Positions 10,685 through 18,826 of a stretch of 64,000 bases of DNA are shown here, piece after piece. A program made the position numbers and the translations under genes. The stretch is from Streptococcus catagoni (GTDB lineage: Bacteria > Bacillota > Bacilli > Lactobacillales > Streptococcaceae): positions 359,564 to 423,563 of the forward strand of contig NZ_WPCW01000002.1 in the NCBI RefSeq assembly GCF_011421425.1. Reading direction: 5' to 3'. Position 1 is the first letter of the stretch. Every line of letters begins with the position of its first letter. The notes under the pieces were generated by a model, which had not been told where the DNA came from, did no database searches, and saw nothing but the letters and a program-made list of their open reading frames with translations.

Positions 10685-10703
10685 GAGATTCATTTTACGC
10701 AAT

Positions 10704-10735
10704 AAAGCTGAGACCCTGTCTCGGCTTTTATCGCT
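10704..10735 (+). terminator. Intrinsic terminator after secA
   Basis: Stem AAAGCTGAGAC / GTCTCGGCTTT (11 pairs including one wobble), then a T-rich tail. Confidence 0.75.
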
Positions 10736-10785
10736 TTTTATGACAAATAGTGATAAAATAGAAGAAAAATAAGTAAGGTATGATA

Positions 10786-11142
10786 ATGATAGTTGGACAT
10801 GGCATTGATTTACAAGAAATAGTAGCGATTGAAAATGTCTTAAAAAAGAAACCTGTCTTTGCAAAGAAGGTTCTGACTCAAAAAGAATTTGATCTCTTTA
10901 GCTCTTATAAAGGTAAGAGACAGCTTAATTTTTTAGCTGGCCGCTGGGCTGGCAAGGAAGCATTTTCCAAAGCAATGGGAACTGGTATTGGAAAACTAAG
11001 CTTCCAAGATATTGAAATCCTAACTGATGACAAAGGTAAGCCTTATATCAGTCAGTCCCCTTTCAAGGGAAAAGGCTTTATTAGTATTTCTCATAGTGGT
11101 GCCTATGTTCAAGCCAGTGTTATTTTGGAGGAAGAAAAATGA
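10786..11142 (+). CDS. acpS: Holo-[acyl-carrier-protein] synthase
   Basis: Transfers 4'-phosphopantetheine from CoA to the serine of acyl carrier protein, activating the ACP of the fab cluster in this window. The 118-residue protein has the family signatures G-x-D-L-x-E at the N-terminus (Asp of G-I-D, about residue 7) and [10 protein letters not shown] near residue 50. I use the second ATG (10786) because TAAGG at 10774-10778 is 7 bases upstream; the first ATG at 10780 is too close. The stop overlaps the alr start by 4 bases (ATGA), so the two are translationally coupled. Confidence 0.92.
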   Translation: MIVGHGIDLQEIVAIENVLKKKPVFAKKVLTQKEFDLFSSYKGKRQLNFLAGRWAGKEAFSKAMGTGIGKLSFQDIEILTDDKGKPYISQSPFKGKGFISISHSGAYVQASVILEEEK

Positions 11143-12245
11143 TTTCAAGCAAGCATCGTCCTACAGTAGCGACTGTTGACTTAAATGCAATAAGAGCAAA
11201 TGTTGAAGCAGTACAAAAACATATTCCACAGAGGGCAAAAACCTTTGCTGTTGTTAAGGCCAATGCTTATGGACATGGCTCCATTGAAGTCTCTAAGGCT
11301 CTTCTACCAATTGTTGATGGTTATTGTGTCTCTAACTTAGATGAGGCCCTTGAGCTGAGACAGGCTGGTATCAGTAAGGAGATTCTTGTTTTGGGAATCG
11401 TCTTACCAGAAGAAATTGATTTAGCCAAAAAAGAGAAGATAACTTTAACCGTGGCCAACCTTGATTGGTTGAAAGAGGCTAATCAAAAAGATATTGATTT
11501 GAAAGGTTGCCATGTTCACCTTAAAATTGATTCAGGTATGGGAAGAATTGGTCTTCGTACCTTGGAAGAAGCAGATCAGCTCATTGCCAACTTGTTAGAG
11601 GCAGAAGTTAAGGTTGATGGGATTTTTACTCATTTTGCTACGGCAGATGAAGCTGATAATCAAAAATTTACAGAGCAGCTACAGTTTTTCACTGATTTGG
11701 TTGGAGCTTTAGCTTATAAGCCAGCTATGGTTCATGCTAGCAATTCCGCAACCAGCCTGTGGCACAGTGACACGATTTTCAATGCGGTTCGTTTGGGTAT
11801 TGTAATCTATGGTTTAAACCCTAGTGGTCATGCCTTGGAACTTCCTTATCCTTTGAAGGCCGCCCTATCCTTAGAAACAGCCATAGTACAAGTTAAAAAG
11901 ATTAATGCAGGCGATACAGTTGGCTACGGAGCTAGCTATAAAGCTAAGGAAGAAGAAATTGTTGCTACTTTACCCATTGGCTACGCTGATGGTTGGACCA
12001 GGGATTTACAAGGTTTTCATGTTCTTGTAGATGGTCAATTCTGTGAAATTATTGGAAGGGTATCTATGGATCAGACAACCATAAGATTACCAAAATACTA
12101 TCCTATTGGTAGCAAGGTTACCTTAATAGGTCAAGAGGCTGAACAGGTCATTACAGCAACTGATCTGGCTGATCAGAAGGGTACTATTAATTATGAAGTT
12201 CTTTGTTTACTCAGTGATCGTATTCCACGTTACTATAAGAACTAA
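11139..12245 (+). CDS. alr: Alanine racemase
   Basis: PLP enzyme that makes D-alanine for peptidoglycan and teichoic acid D-alanylation. The 368-residue protein has the PLP-lysine motif [10 protein letters not shown] near residue 39 and the second catalytic Tyr in G-Y-G-A-S-Y near residue 264. It overlaps acpS by 4 bases, an arrangement common in streptococci. About 205 bases of structured, non-coding sequence separate its stop from the next intrinsic terminator. Confidence 0.97.
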   Translation: MISSKHRPTVATVDLNAIRANVEAVQKHIPQRAKTFAVVKANAYGHGSIEVSKALLPIVDGYCVSNLDEALELRQAGISKEILVLGIVLPEEIDLAKKEKITLTVANLDWLKEANQKDIDLKGCHVHLKIDSGMGRIGLRTLEEADQLIANLLEAEVKVDGIFTHFATADEADNQKFTEQLQFFTDLVGALAYKPAMVHASNSATSLWHSDTIFNAVRLGIVIYGLNPSGHALELPYPLKAALSLETAIVQVKKINAGDTVGYGASYKAKEEEIVATLPIGYADGWTRDLQGFHVLVDGQFCEIIGRVSMDQTTIRLPKYYPIGSKVTLIGQEAEQVITATDLADQKGTINYEVLCLLSDRIPRYYKN

Positions 12246-12450
12246 GGATAGTTATATGATGAGACAAACTTAGTACAGCTGCCAGGAGATTCTTGGCATA
12301 AGGAACTAAGGAAGCAGGTGAAAATACTAGCACTTGGTCTTGGGTGGGGACAGGATCAGTCTGCAGACAATTGCTGGCCAAGTATATGAGCTGCTAAGAT
12401 AAGAAAAAGGTTTTTGTCACCTTCCCTGCTGAGATGACTAAGTAAGAGTT
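12246..12450 (+). ncRNA. Structured non-coding leader ahead of an ECF transporter operon; possible riboswitch or sRNA
   Basis: This stretch has no convincing gene; the longest open frame is about 45 codons with no start or ribosome site. It folds into two domains by inspection. Domain 1 has the outer arms CTTAGT (12269-12274) / ACTAAG (12305-12310) around a hairpin TGCCAGGA (12280-12287) / TCTTGGCA (12291-12298) with a GAT loop. Domain 2 has AGCAG (12313-12317) / CTGCT (12391-12395) enclosing ACTTGG (12332-12337) / CCAAGT (12378-12383). A small hairpin AAGGT / ACCTT follows at 12407-12423, and then the intrinsic terminator at 12451. Aptamer-sized RNA, terminator and transporter operon is the layout of a riboswitch. 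It could instead be a long alr 3' end or an independent sRNA. Confidence 0.4.
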
Positions 12451-12479
12451 GGAGAGGAGACAAAGATCCTCTCCTTTTT
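12451..12479 (+). terminator. Intrinsic terminator between alr and the sia-like operon
   Basis: Perfect stem GGAGAGGA (12451-12458) / TCCTCTCC (12467-12474), 8-base loop, then TTTTTC. It ends either the alr transcript or, conditionally, the leader of the downstream operon. Confidence 0.85.
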
Positions 12480-12594
12480 CCTTCTCTGAGGCTCTTTTGA
12501 TTAGTTTTATGACAGCTAAGCTTACCTTATTAAGAAATGATACTTTTTAGGATAATCACTTACCATTTTGAAACTTAGAAAGATTAAGAGGTTT

Positions 12595-14367
12595 ATGATA
12601 GAAAATAAAAAAACAATGAGTAGACAAGAAAAGGAAACCCTACTAAAACGCTTAAAGGAACGGATAGCTCCTAAGATGGGGCTGATTTATCTGGCAGCTT
12701 TTTTAGCCTGGTTACAGTTTCTTATGCGAGTTATTAGCTTTTACCTGATTGCTCAAAGCTGCTATCGTTTATATCAAGGCAAAACAGTTCATCTACTGTA
12801 TCTTGGCTTGGCACTTCTAGGGCTCAATTTTTGTGGCTTTCTTTTGGCTCTTTTTGCTAAAAAATTGCAGGGGGTTGCATCACAATATGCCAGAGATTCC
12901 TTGAAAAAATCCTTTTTTGATGCCTTTATTGCTAGAGACGGGCACTTTGAGGAAAATACGACCTTGGCAGATACCTTTACAGTGGCTTCACAGGGTATAG
13001 ATAGTTTAGATACTTATTACTCTCATTATCTGTCACTGTCACTAAGAACCCTTTTGAATTGTAGTAGTGTTCTGCTCATTCTTTGCTTTATTTTCCCGAA
13101 AGGGGTCTTACTTTTTCTTCTTTCCTTACCCTTCATACCTATTTCCATACTGGCTATGCAAAAGCGTTCTAAAGCCATTATGAACCACTATTGGCATTCT
13201 TATATGGATGTAGGTAATCTTTTTTTGGATGATTTAAAGGGCTTAAATACCCTTTATTCCTATCAGGTTGATCAGGACTATGAAGAAGAGTTTTTAAGAA
13301 AGGCCGAGGACTTTAGGCTTGCGACCATGCGTTTGTTATCCTTTCAGCTGCAGGCTGTCGCTTATATGGATAGTATTATGTATTTGGGCATAGGTCTTTC
13401 TGGTTTATTAGCTGTTCATGCCTTGATTGCTGGACAGCTCAGCCTAGCTTCTTTTATTTTTTTCATCCTGATAGCAACTGAATTTTTTGCCCCAATCCGA
13501 GAACAGGGCTATGGAATGCACCTGGTCATGATGAATACTAAAATGGCTGATCGCATTTTTAGCTTTTTGGATAGTATCTCTTTGGAACCTGAAAGAGAAG
13601 ACTTGCTTGGTGCGCAGTTGTCAGCCTTTGATAGCCTAAGTCTGGTTGATCTTTCTTTTTCCTATGACCAAAATCCCTTATTGGAAGACATTAACCTGAC
13701 CCTTAAAAAGGGACAGATAACTGCTCTGGCAGCTGTCTCAGGTCTGGGCAAGACAAGCCTTGCCCAGCTCTTTTTGAAGCGGCTGACTCCTCTTAGTGGA
13801 GCTATTTATTTTGGAGATAAGGAAATAGCTGAGCTTAGTCAGAAAGCTATTAATCAGGAAGTCATGTATGTGTCTGATCAATCCTATATCTTAGATAAAA
13901 GCATCTATGATAACTTAGCTATGGCAACAGATATGTCCAAAGCTCAACTCATGGATTGGCTTGAAAGGACAAATAGCCTAGCCTTTATCAAAGACTTACC
14001 TGATGGCCTTGATAGCCTTGTTGGTGAAAATGGCCAAAACTTATCACCTGGTCAAAGACAGCAGCTTGTTTGTCTGCGCGCCCTCTTGGCCAAGCGTTCT
14101 TTTTATATCTTTGATGAAATAACAGCCAGTGTGGATAGTGAAAATGAAGCTTTGATTTTGGACTTGATTGGCAAGGTAGCAAAAGAAGCCATTGTCTTGA
14201 TGATTACCCATAAGATGAAGCAAGTTGCTCTGGCTGATCAGGTTCTATTTTTGGAGGCTAAAGGAAAATCTCAGCTAGCTAGTCCAGCCAGCTTATATGC
14301 TACAAATGAGGTTTACCGTCACTTGGTTGATACTCAGGCTAGATTGGAGGCTAATTACTATGGTTAA
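12595..14367 (+). CDS. siaD: ABC transporter, fused permease/ATPase half (SiaD-like)
   Basis: A 590-residue exporter-type half transporter: six membrane segments (about residues 25-310), then an ATPase domain. Walker A reads A-V-S-G-L-G-K-T, with Ala in place of the usual first Gly. The signature is L-S-P-G-Q and Walker B is I-F-D-E, so the catalytic Glu is kept. The start is uncertain: ATG 12595 follows AGAGG at only 3-base spacing, and a TTG at 12568 lacks a ribosome site. It overlaps the next gene and probably forms a heterodimer with it. Symbol given by order and type match to siaD of the S. pyogenes haem locus; the transported substrate is not shown. Confidence 0.75.
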   Translation: MIENKKTMSRQEKETLLKRLKERIAPKMGLIYLAAFLAWLQFLMRVISFYLIAQSCYRLYQGKTVHLLYLGLALLGLNFCGFLLALFAKKLQGVASQYARDSLKKSFFDAFIARDGHFEENTTLADTFTVASQGIDSLDTYYSHYLSLSLRTLLNCSSVLLILCFIFPKGVLLFLLSLPFIPISILAMQKRSKAIMNHYWHSYMDVGNLFLDDLKGLNTLYSYQVDQDYEEEFLRKAEDFRLATMRLLSFQLQAVAYMDSIMYLGIGLSGLLAVHALIAGQLSLASFIFFILIATEFFAPIREQGYGMHLVMMNTKMADRIFSFLDSISLEPEREDLLGAQLSAFDSLSLVDLSFSYDQNPLLEDINLTLKKGQITALAAVSGLGKTSLAQLFLKRLTPLSGAIYFGDKEIAELSQKAINQEVMYVSDQSYILDKSIYDNLAMATDMSKAQLMDWLERTNSLAFIKDLPDGLDSLVGENGQNLSPGQRQQLVCLRALLAKRSFYIFDEITASVDSENEALILDLIGKVAKEAIVLMITHKMKQVALADQVLFLEAKGKSQLASPASLYATNEVYRHLVDTQARLEANYYG

Positions 14368-16045
14368 AAAAGGACAGAAAGATCTTCATGTGGTCAGACG
14401 TTTACTTCAGCTCATGAAAAACTTATTGCCTTTTATTGCTCTGGCAGTACTTTTTGCAGTTCTGGGCTTTGTGCTTACTGTTTTGATACCGGTACTTTTA
14501 GTTTATCTAGCTTTAAATGGCCTCACAGGGCAAGTGTTTCCCACTTATTTTTGGTTTCTTTTCATAGGTTTGGCACTTTTAAGAGGGGCCTGCCGTTACG
14601 GAGAGCATTACTTTGGTCACTATGTGGCCTTTCATACTTTGGCTAAATTGAGGGGCTTGGTCTTTAGAAAGCTACGTCTTTTGACACCAGCTGCTCTAGA
14701 TCAGACAGACAGCGGCCACTTGTTAAAAATGATTGGTGAGGATATTGAAGCACTGGAAATCTTTTTTGCTCACACCATTGCTCCTATTTGTACGGGGATA
14801 TTGTCAGCCTTGCTGATCATCCTTACTTTTGGCTATTTTAGTTTTCCCTTGGCCTTAATAGCTTTGCTGATTTATCTCTTACTGGCTCTTGTGATTCCTC
14901 TTTATTTTGCTAAGGACTTAGAAGCCCTTATTGCTAAGCAGACAGGGGAGCGTAAAGCCTATGCTTCAGCCTTTATTGAGAGCTTGAGAGCTATGAAGGA
15001 TTTGTTGCAATTTCAAGTTGTTCAGAATCATTTTGACCAGCTAAATGAAAGCAGTCGTAAGGTTAATAAGTCTGAACGTCGGATTGCCCAAAAGCAATTT
15101 ATGCAGTTAACCATGACCTTCTTCATAGTCGGTTTAGGGCTCTTACTTTTTGGACTGCAAGATTTTTATCAGATACAGTTACAGACTTTGTCATTTTCTC
15201 AAGGTTTGTTGCTGTTAATAGCTTTTTCATCCTCCTTTGCCCCTTTTCTAGAACTAGGAAGACTGCCCCTGGGTTTTAAAAGAGCCATCTACGCTGCTAA
15301 GCATTTGTTTGCTCTGCTAGATCAGAAAGAAGCTCTTGTAAAAGGTGGTGCGGAAATCGAATCAGTTGATCAGATTGCAATTGAGGACTTGAATTTTTCT
15401 TATAGCCCTGTTAGTCACCCTCTTTATAAAGATCTATCAGCTATTTTTTCACAAAATGGTATAATAGCTATTCAAGGAGAATCAGGTTCAGGCAAGTCAA
15501 CTTTGATGAAGCTGATTATGCGTTGGTATCCTTGGCAAGATGGCAAGATTTACTTGCATGGGAGGGATAGCCTGGAATTAGATCCCCTGGCCTTGCAAAA
15601 AAAGATTGCCTATTTACCACAGCACCCCCAACTTTTCCAGCAAAGTATTCGAGACAATCTCACTCTAGGTCGGCCTGCTATTAGTGATGCTGCCATTTGG
15701 GAGCTGGCTCAAAGGTGTGGGATGAAAGAACGTCTCTTGGCTTGTGATCAAGGTCTTGATACACTTGTTTCAGATCCTAACATGTTTTCAGCAGGGGAAA
15801 GACAACGCTTAGAGCTAATGCGTGCTCTCTTAAAAAAAGTAGATTGCTATATTTTTGATGAGCCAAGCTCACACCTAGATTCGCTTAATGAAGCACTCTT
15901 AATCAGTATTATAAAAAAAGAATGCCATGGTTTAGTCTTTTTGATCTCGCACCGCTTGTCAACGCTAGCTTGTGCAGATCGTATTTTCCGACTAGATCAA
16001 GGTCAATTAAAGGAGATTTATAGGAATGAAGAATTTGAAACTTAA
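14360..16045 (+). CDS. siaE: ABC transporter, fused permease/ATPase half (SiaE-like)
   Basis: A 561-residue partner of the preceding half transporter. It has membrane segments in about residues 20-300 and an ATPase domain with a perfect Walker A (G-E-S-G-S-G-K-S-T), the signature F-S-A-G-E-R-Q-R and Walker B I-F-D-E-P. The ATG at 14360 lies within the last codons of siaD with GGAGG 9 bases upstream. The pair resembles CydC/CydD-type exporters. The 20-base overlap with the next gene shows tight coupling. Together with the following ECF genes it matches siaDE of S. pyogenes; a role in haem or another tetrapyrrole-related traffic is inferred from that locus only. Confidence 0.75.
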   Translation: MVKKGQKDLHVVRRLLQLMKNLLPFIALAVLFAVLGFVLTVLIPVLLVYLALNGLTGQVFPTYFWFLFIGLALLRGACRYGEHYFGHYVAFHTLAKLRGLVFRKLRLLTPAALDQTDSGHLLKMIGEDIEALEIFFAHTIAPICTGILSALLIILTFGYFSFPLALIALLIYLLLALVIPLYFAKDLEALIAKQTGERKAYASAFIESLRAMKDLLQFQVVQNHFDQLNESSRKVNKSERRIAQKQFMQLTMTFFIVGLGLLLFGLQDFYQIQLQTLSFSQGLLLLIAFSSSFAPFLELGRLPLGFKRAIYAAKHLFALLDQKEALVKGGAEIESVDQIAIEDLNFSYSPVSHPLYKDLSAIFSQNGIIAIQGESGSGKSTLMKLIMRWYPWQDGKIYLHGRDSLELDPLALQKKIAYLPQHPQLFQQSIRDNLTLGRPAISDAAIWELAQRCGMKERLLACDQGLDTLVSDPNMFSAGERQRLELMRALLKKVDCYIFDEPSSHLDSLNEALLISIIKKECHGLVFLISHRLSTLACADRIFRLDQGQLKEIYRNEEFET

Positions 16046-16619
16046 GGATATTATTTTAACAGGTGCTTTTTCAGCTCTCTACTTTATCTGTGTAGGGCTG
16101 GGAACACTTATTAGTATTTTTCTGGATAAATCAGGCAATATGATTTATGCCCCAGCCTTTGCTGGTCTTTTAGGCGGAACAGTTTACTTTCTACTAGTGG
16201 CTAAAATTCAAAAATTTGGGGCTATCACTATGCTGGGTGCCATTATGGGATTTTTCTTCTTTTTGACTGGGCATTTTGTGGCCGCCCTATTTCCAGCCCT
16301 TATTTTTGGACTTTTGGCTGATGGACTAGCCTATCTTGGTCGCTACCAAAAACAGTCTATTAACCTATTGTCCTATATCCTCTTTTCCTTTGCCAATACA
16401 GGTCCTATTATTTTGATGTGGTTCTTACGAGATACTTATATTAAGAGCCTATTGGCCCGTGGAAAGGATATGGCCTATGTCAACCGTGTTATGGTTGATT
16501 TGACCCTAGCAAATGTTTCTTTCTTTATCTTTACTGTCTGCTTAGGAGCTCTTTTAGGAGGTCTCTTTGGGCAAAGACTATTGAAGAAACACTTTATGAA
16601 ATCTGGTATGCTTTCATGA
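16026..16619 (+). CDS. siaF: ECF transporter substrate-binding (S) component (SiaF-like)
   Basis: A very hydrophobic 197-residue membrane protein with about six segments and a basic C-terminal tail. It resembles the 'Trep_Strep' type of S component found in streptococci and treponemes. It sits directly before a T component and a double ATPase, the standard group of a dedicated ECF importer. In S. pyogenes the equivalent siaFGH set has been described as an ECF haem importer. Here the substrate is assigned by that synteny alone. Start ATG lies inside the end of siaE with AAGGAGA upstream; the stop overlaps the next start (ATGA). Confidence 0.75.
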   Translation: MKNLKLKDIILTGAFSALYFICVGLGTLISIFLDKSGNMIYAPAFAGLLGGTVYFLLVAKIQKFGAITMLGAIMGFFFFLTGHFVAALFPALIFGLLADGLAYLGRYQKQSINLLSYILFSFANTGPIILMWFLRDTYIKSLLARGKDMAYVNRVMVDLTLANVSFFIFTVCLGALLGGLFGQRLLKKHFMKSGMLS

Positions 16620-17299
16620 CATTAGACGTTCGAACAAAGCTTTTATTGCTGGTTCTAGCCAACTTAACCTTCTTATTTCGGATCACAGATTGGCTTGAGG
16701 TCATGATTATTTCCGTCTTTATAGTTGTTTTGTACCTCCTAGGAAAAAGAAAATCCGCCCTAAACTATGCCCTTGCTTTTGTTTTGTTAAGTATTATTGC
16801 AGAGCTTCCTTTAGAGTTTTTGCCAGATTATTTGTTTAGAGTGCTTTCTTTGCTGATAGTAGCTGCAAAGCTTTTCTTACCGACTTGTCTAGCAGCAACT
16901 ATTTTGCTGCGGACGACAAGTGTCTATGAATTGGTGCATGGCTTGCGCAAATGGCATTTTCCAGAGATGCTTTTACTAACCTTCGCAGTGATGATGCGTT
17001 TTTTGCCGCAAATTAAGGAAGAAGCAGAAGTGATCCAGCAATCTTTGAAACTTAGAGGCATCTTTTTGCGCAAGAGAGATATGATCAGGCATCCCAAGCT
17101 TTATTTGGAATACCTTTTGGTGCCCTTACTCATGTCTTTATTAAGAAGTAGTCAGGAATTAACACTTTCCACCTTAACAAAAGGCTTGGCTATCAAAAAG
17201 GGTGCTACAGAGTGTTTTAGGTCACGCTTAGCCTTTACAGATTGGGGGATTCAACTATGGATACTTATAAGTATGGTTTATATGATAGTGACCTGGTAA
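16616..17299 (+). CDS. siaG: ECF transporter transmembrane (T) component (SiaG-like, CbiQ family)
   Basis: A 227-residue integral membrane protein of the CbiQ/EcfT type. It has hydrophobic N-terminal segments, then the cytoplasmic coupling region with charged helices (around R-G-I-F-L-R-K-R-D-M near residue 140), which in this family contacts the ATPases. It couples ATP hydrolysis by the next gene product to substrate release from the S component. It begins in the 4-base overlap with siaF and overlaps siaH by 43 bases. It is a dedicated T protein, distinct from the general EcfT, which would lie elsewhere in the chromosome. Confidence 0.8.
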   Translation: MTLDVRTKLLLLVLANLTFLFRITDWLEVMIISVFIVVLYLLGKRKSALNYALAFVLLSIIAELPLEFLPDYLFRVLSLLIVAAKLFLPTCLAATILLRTTSVYELVHGLRKWHFPEMLLLTFAVMMRFLPQIKEEAEVIQQSLKLRGIFLRKRDMIRHPKLYLEYLLVPLLMSLLRSSQELTLSTLTKGLAIKKGATECFRSRLAFTDWGIQLWILISMVYMIVTW

Positions 17300-18687
17300 A
17301 GGCAAAAGACCTCTTATTTACCTATGCTTCACGCAAGGAATTTGCCTGTCAGATCAAAGAGGCCACTATTAAAAAGGGAGAGCTCATTGTTCTTTGTGGT
17401 AAATCAGGTTCAGGCAAATCGACTTTTTTAAAATTGATCAATGGCTTAATTCCAGAATACTTTCCAGGCCACCTAGAGGGCCAGCTAACTGTGGGGGAAA
17501 TGGCAATAGGCCAAGTCAGTGTAGAAGATTTGTCTCGGCAGGTTGCCTGTGTTTTTCAAAATCCCTCTAGTCAATTCTTTTACCGTGAGGTGAAACATGA
17601 GCTGGTTTTTCCTTGTGAAAACCAAGGGATAGAGCCTCAAAAGATCAAAGAAAAATTAGTCCAGGTGGCCAATGATTTTTCCTTTTCTGACCTGTTAGAA
17701 AGAGAGATGTATAGTCTGTCTGGCGGGCAAAAGCAGCGCGTGGCTATTGCTAGCGCTATTATGCAAGGGTCTGAGTTGATCTTATTTGATGAACCGACAG
17801 CCCATCTAGATAATCAGGGGATTGCTAAGGTTAGAGCTTATCTGGCTGCCCTAAAAGAGGCAGGCAAAACCATTATTATTGCAGAACATCGTCTCAGTTA
17901 TTTAAGGGATTTAGCTGATCGTTATTTTTATTTTCAAGATGGTTGTCTAGCAGAGACTTTTTCTGCCCAGGACTTTTACAAGCTAAGTAGGAGTCAGCAA
18001 AGAGCTTATGGCTTGCGCTCCTTTGATTTAGATCCCGTGCAAGAAGAACTTAATAAGCTAAAATGCAAGGAGTCTGCTCATAACCATGATCACTTGCAAA
18101 TTAAGGGACTTCAGCTTAAAGCAGGGAAAAAAGAACTAACCTACATTGATCAGCTCAGCTTTAAAAAGGGAAGTATTACTGGACTTGTGGGTCCAAATGG
18201 TATCGGCAAGTCTCGTTTTGCTGCTTATTTGGCGGGGATATTTGAAGATAAGAAAGCTCTGATCAGCTTAGACGGCAAGTCTTTAGGAGCAAAGGAACGC
18301 CTAGCTCATACAGCCATTGTCCTGCAAAATGTGCGTTTACAATTATTTGCTGACAGTGTCTCTAAGGAATTGTGCCTGGGACAGGATCGTGAGCTTAACC
18401 TGACTGAAATTAGTCAGGAATTGGGGCTGCTTCCCTTGTTGGATAAGCATCCTATGAGTTTATCTGGTGGTGAACAACAAAGGGTCATGATTGCTTCTTG
18501 CCTCTTATCAGACAAAGACATTTTTATTTTTGATGAACCAAGCAGTGGGCTGGACTTAGAGCATATGACGACACTTTCACACTTGCTTGAAGATTTGAAG
18601 GCTAAAGGAAAGATTATCATTTTAATCTCTCATGACGAAGAACTGCTCTTAGATGCCTGTGATAGTATCTATGAGATGCCTCATTAG
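17257..18687 (+). CDS. siaH: ECF transporter double ATPase (SiaH-like)
   Basis: A 476-residue protein with two complete ABC ATPase domains in tandem. The first has Walker A G-K-S-G-S-G-K-S-T (about residue 50), signature L-S-G-G-Q and Walker B L-F-D-E-P. The second has Walker A G-P-N-G-I-G-K-S near residue 315, signature L-S-G-G-E and I-F-D-E-P. It energises the SiaF/SiaG-like membrane pair. The ATG at 17257 is chosen because a G-rich ribosome site (17244-17249) precedes it; a TTG at 17242 is the only earlier option. A strong terminator ends the operon. Confidence 0.82.
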   Translation: MDTYKYGLYDSDLVKAKDLLFTYASRKEFACQIKEATIKKGELIVLCGKSGSGKSTFLKLINGLIPEYFPGHLEGQLTVGEMAIGQVSVEDLSRQVACVFQNPSSQFFYREVKHELVFPCENQGIEPQKIKEKLVQVANDFSFSDLLEREMYSLSGGQKQRVAIASAIMQGSELILFDEPTAHLDNQGIAKVRAYLAALKEAGKTIIIAEHRLSYLRDLADRYFYFQDGCLAETFSAQDFYKLSRSQQRAYGLRSFDLDPVQEELNKLKCKESAHNHDHLQIKGLQLKAGKKELTYIDQLSFKKGSITGLVGPNGIGKSRFAAYLAGIFEDKKALISLDGKSLGAKERLAHTAIVLQNVRLQLFADSVSKELCLGQDRELNLTEISQELGLLPLLDKHPMSLSGGEQQRVMIASCLLSDKDIFIFDEPSSGLDLEHMTTLSHLLEDLKAKGKIIILISHDEELLLDACDSIYEMPH

Positions 18688-18724
18688 AGATAGTCTTTCT
18701 TACTGCAGTTTACTTAATAGATAA

Positions 18725-18752
18725 GGTCTGGAGCAAGTGCTCCAGACTTTTT
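18725..18752 (+). terminator. Intrinsic terminator of the sia-like operon
   Basis: Stem GTCTGGAGC / GCTCCAGAC with a short loop and TTTTT. Confidence 0.85.
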
Positions 18753-18826
18753 ACCGTGCTAAAGTCCTAAAACTCTTGTATAATGGATACGAGAGTTGTT
18801 AAATAAGGCTGAATGAAAGGAATATC

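Noticed and set aside
12282-12330. Cobalamin riboswitch
   Set aside because: Only two short element-like strings are present, in the wrong order, and the rest of the conserved core is missing; kept only as a weak hint.
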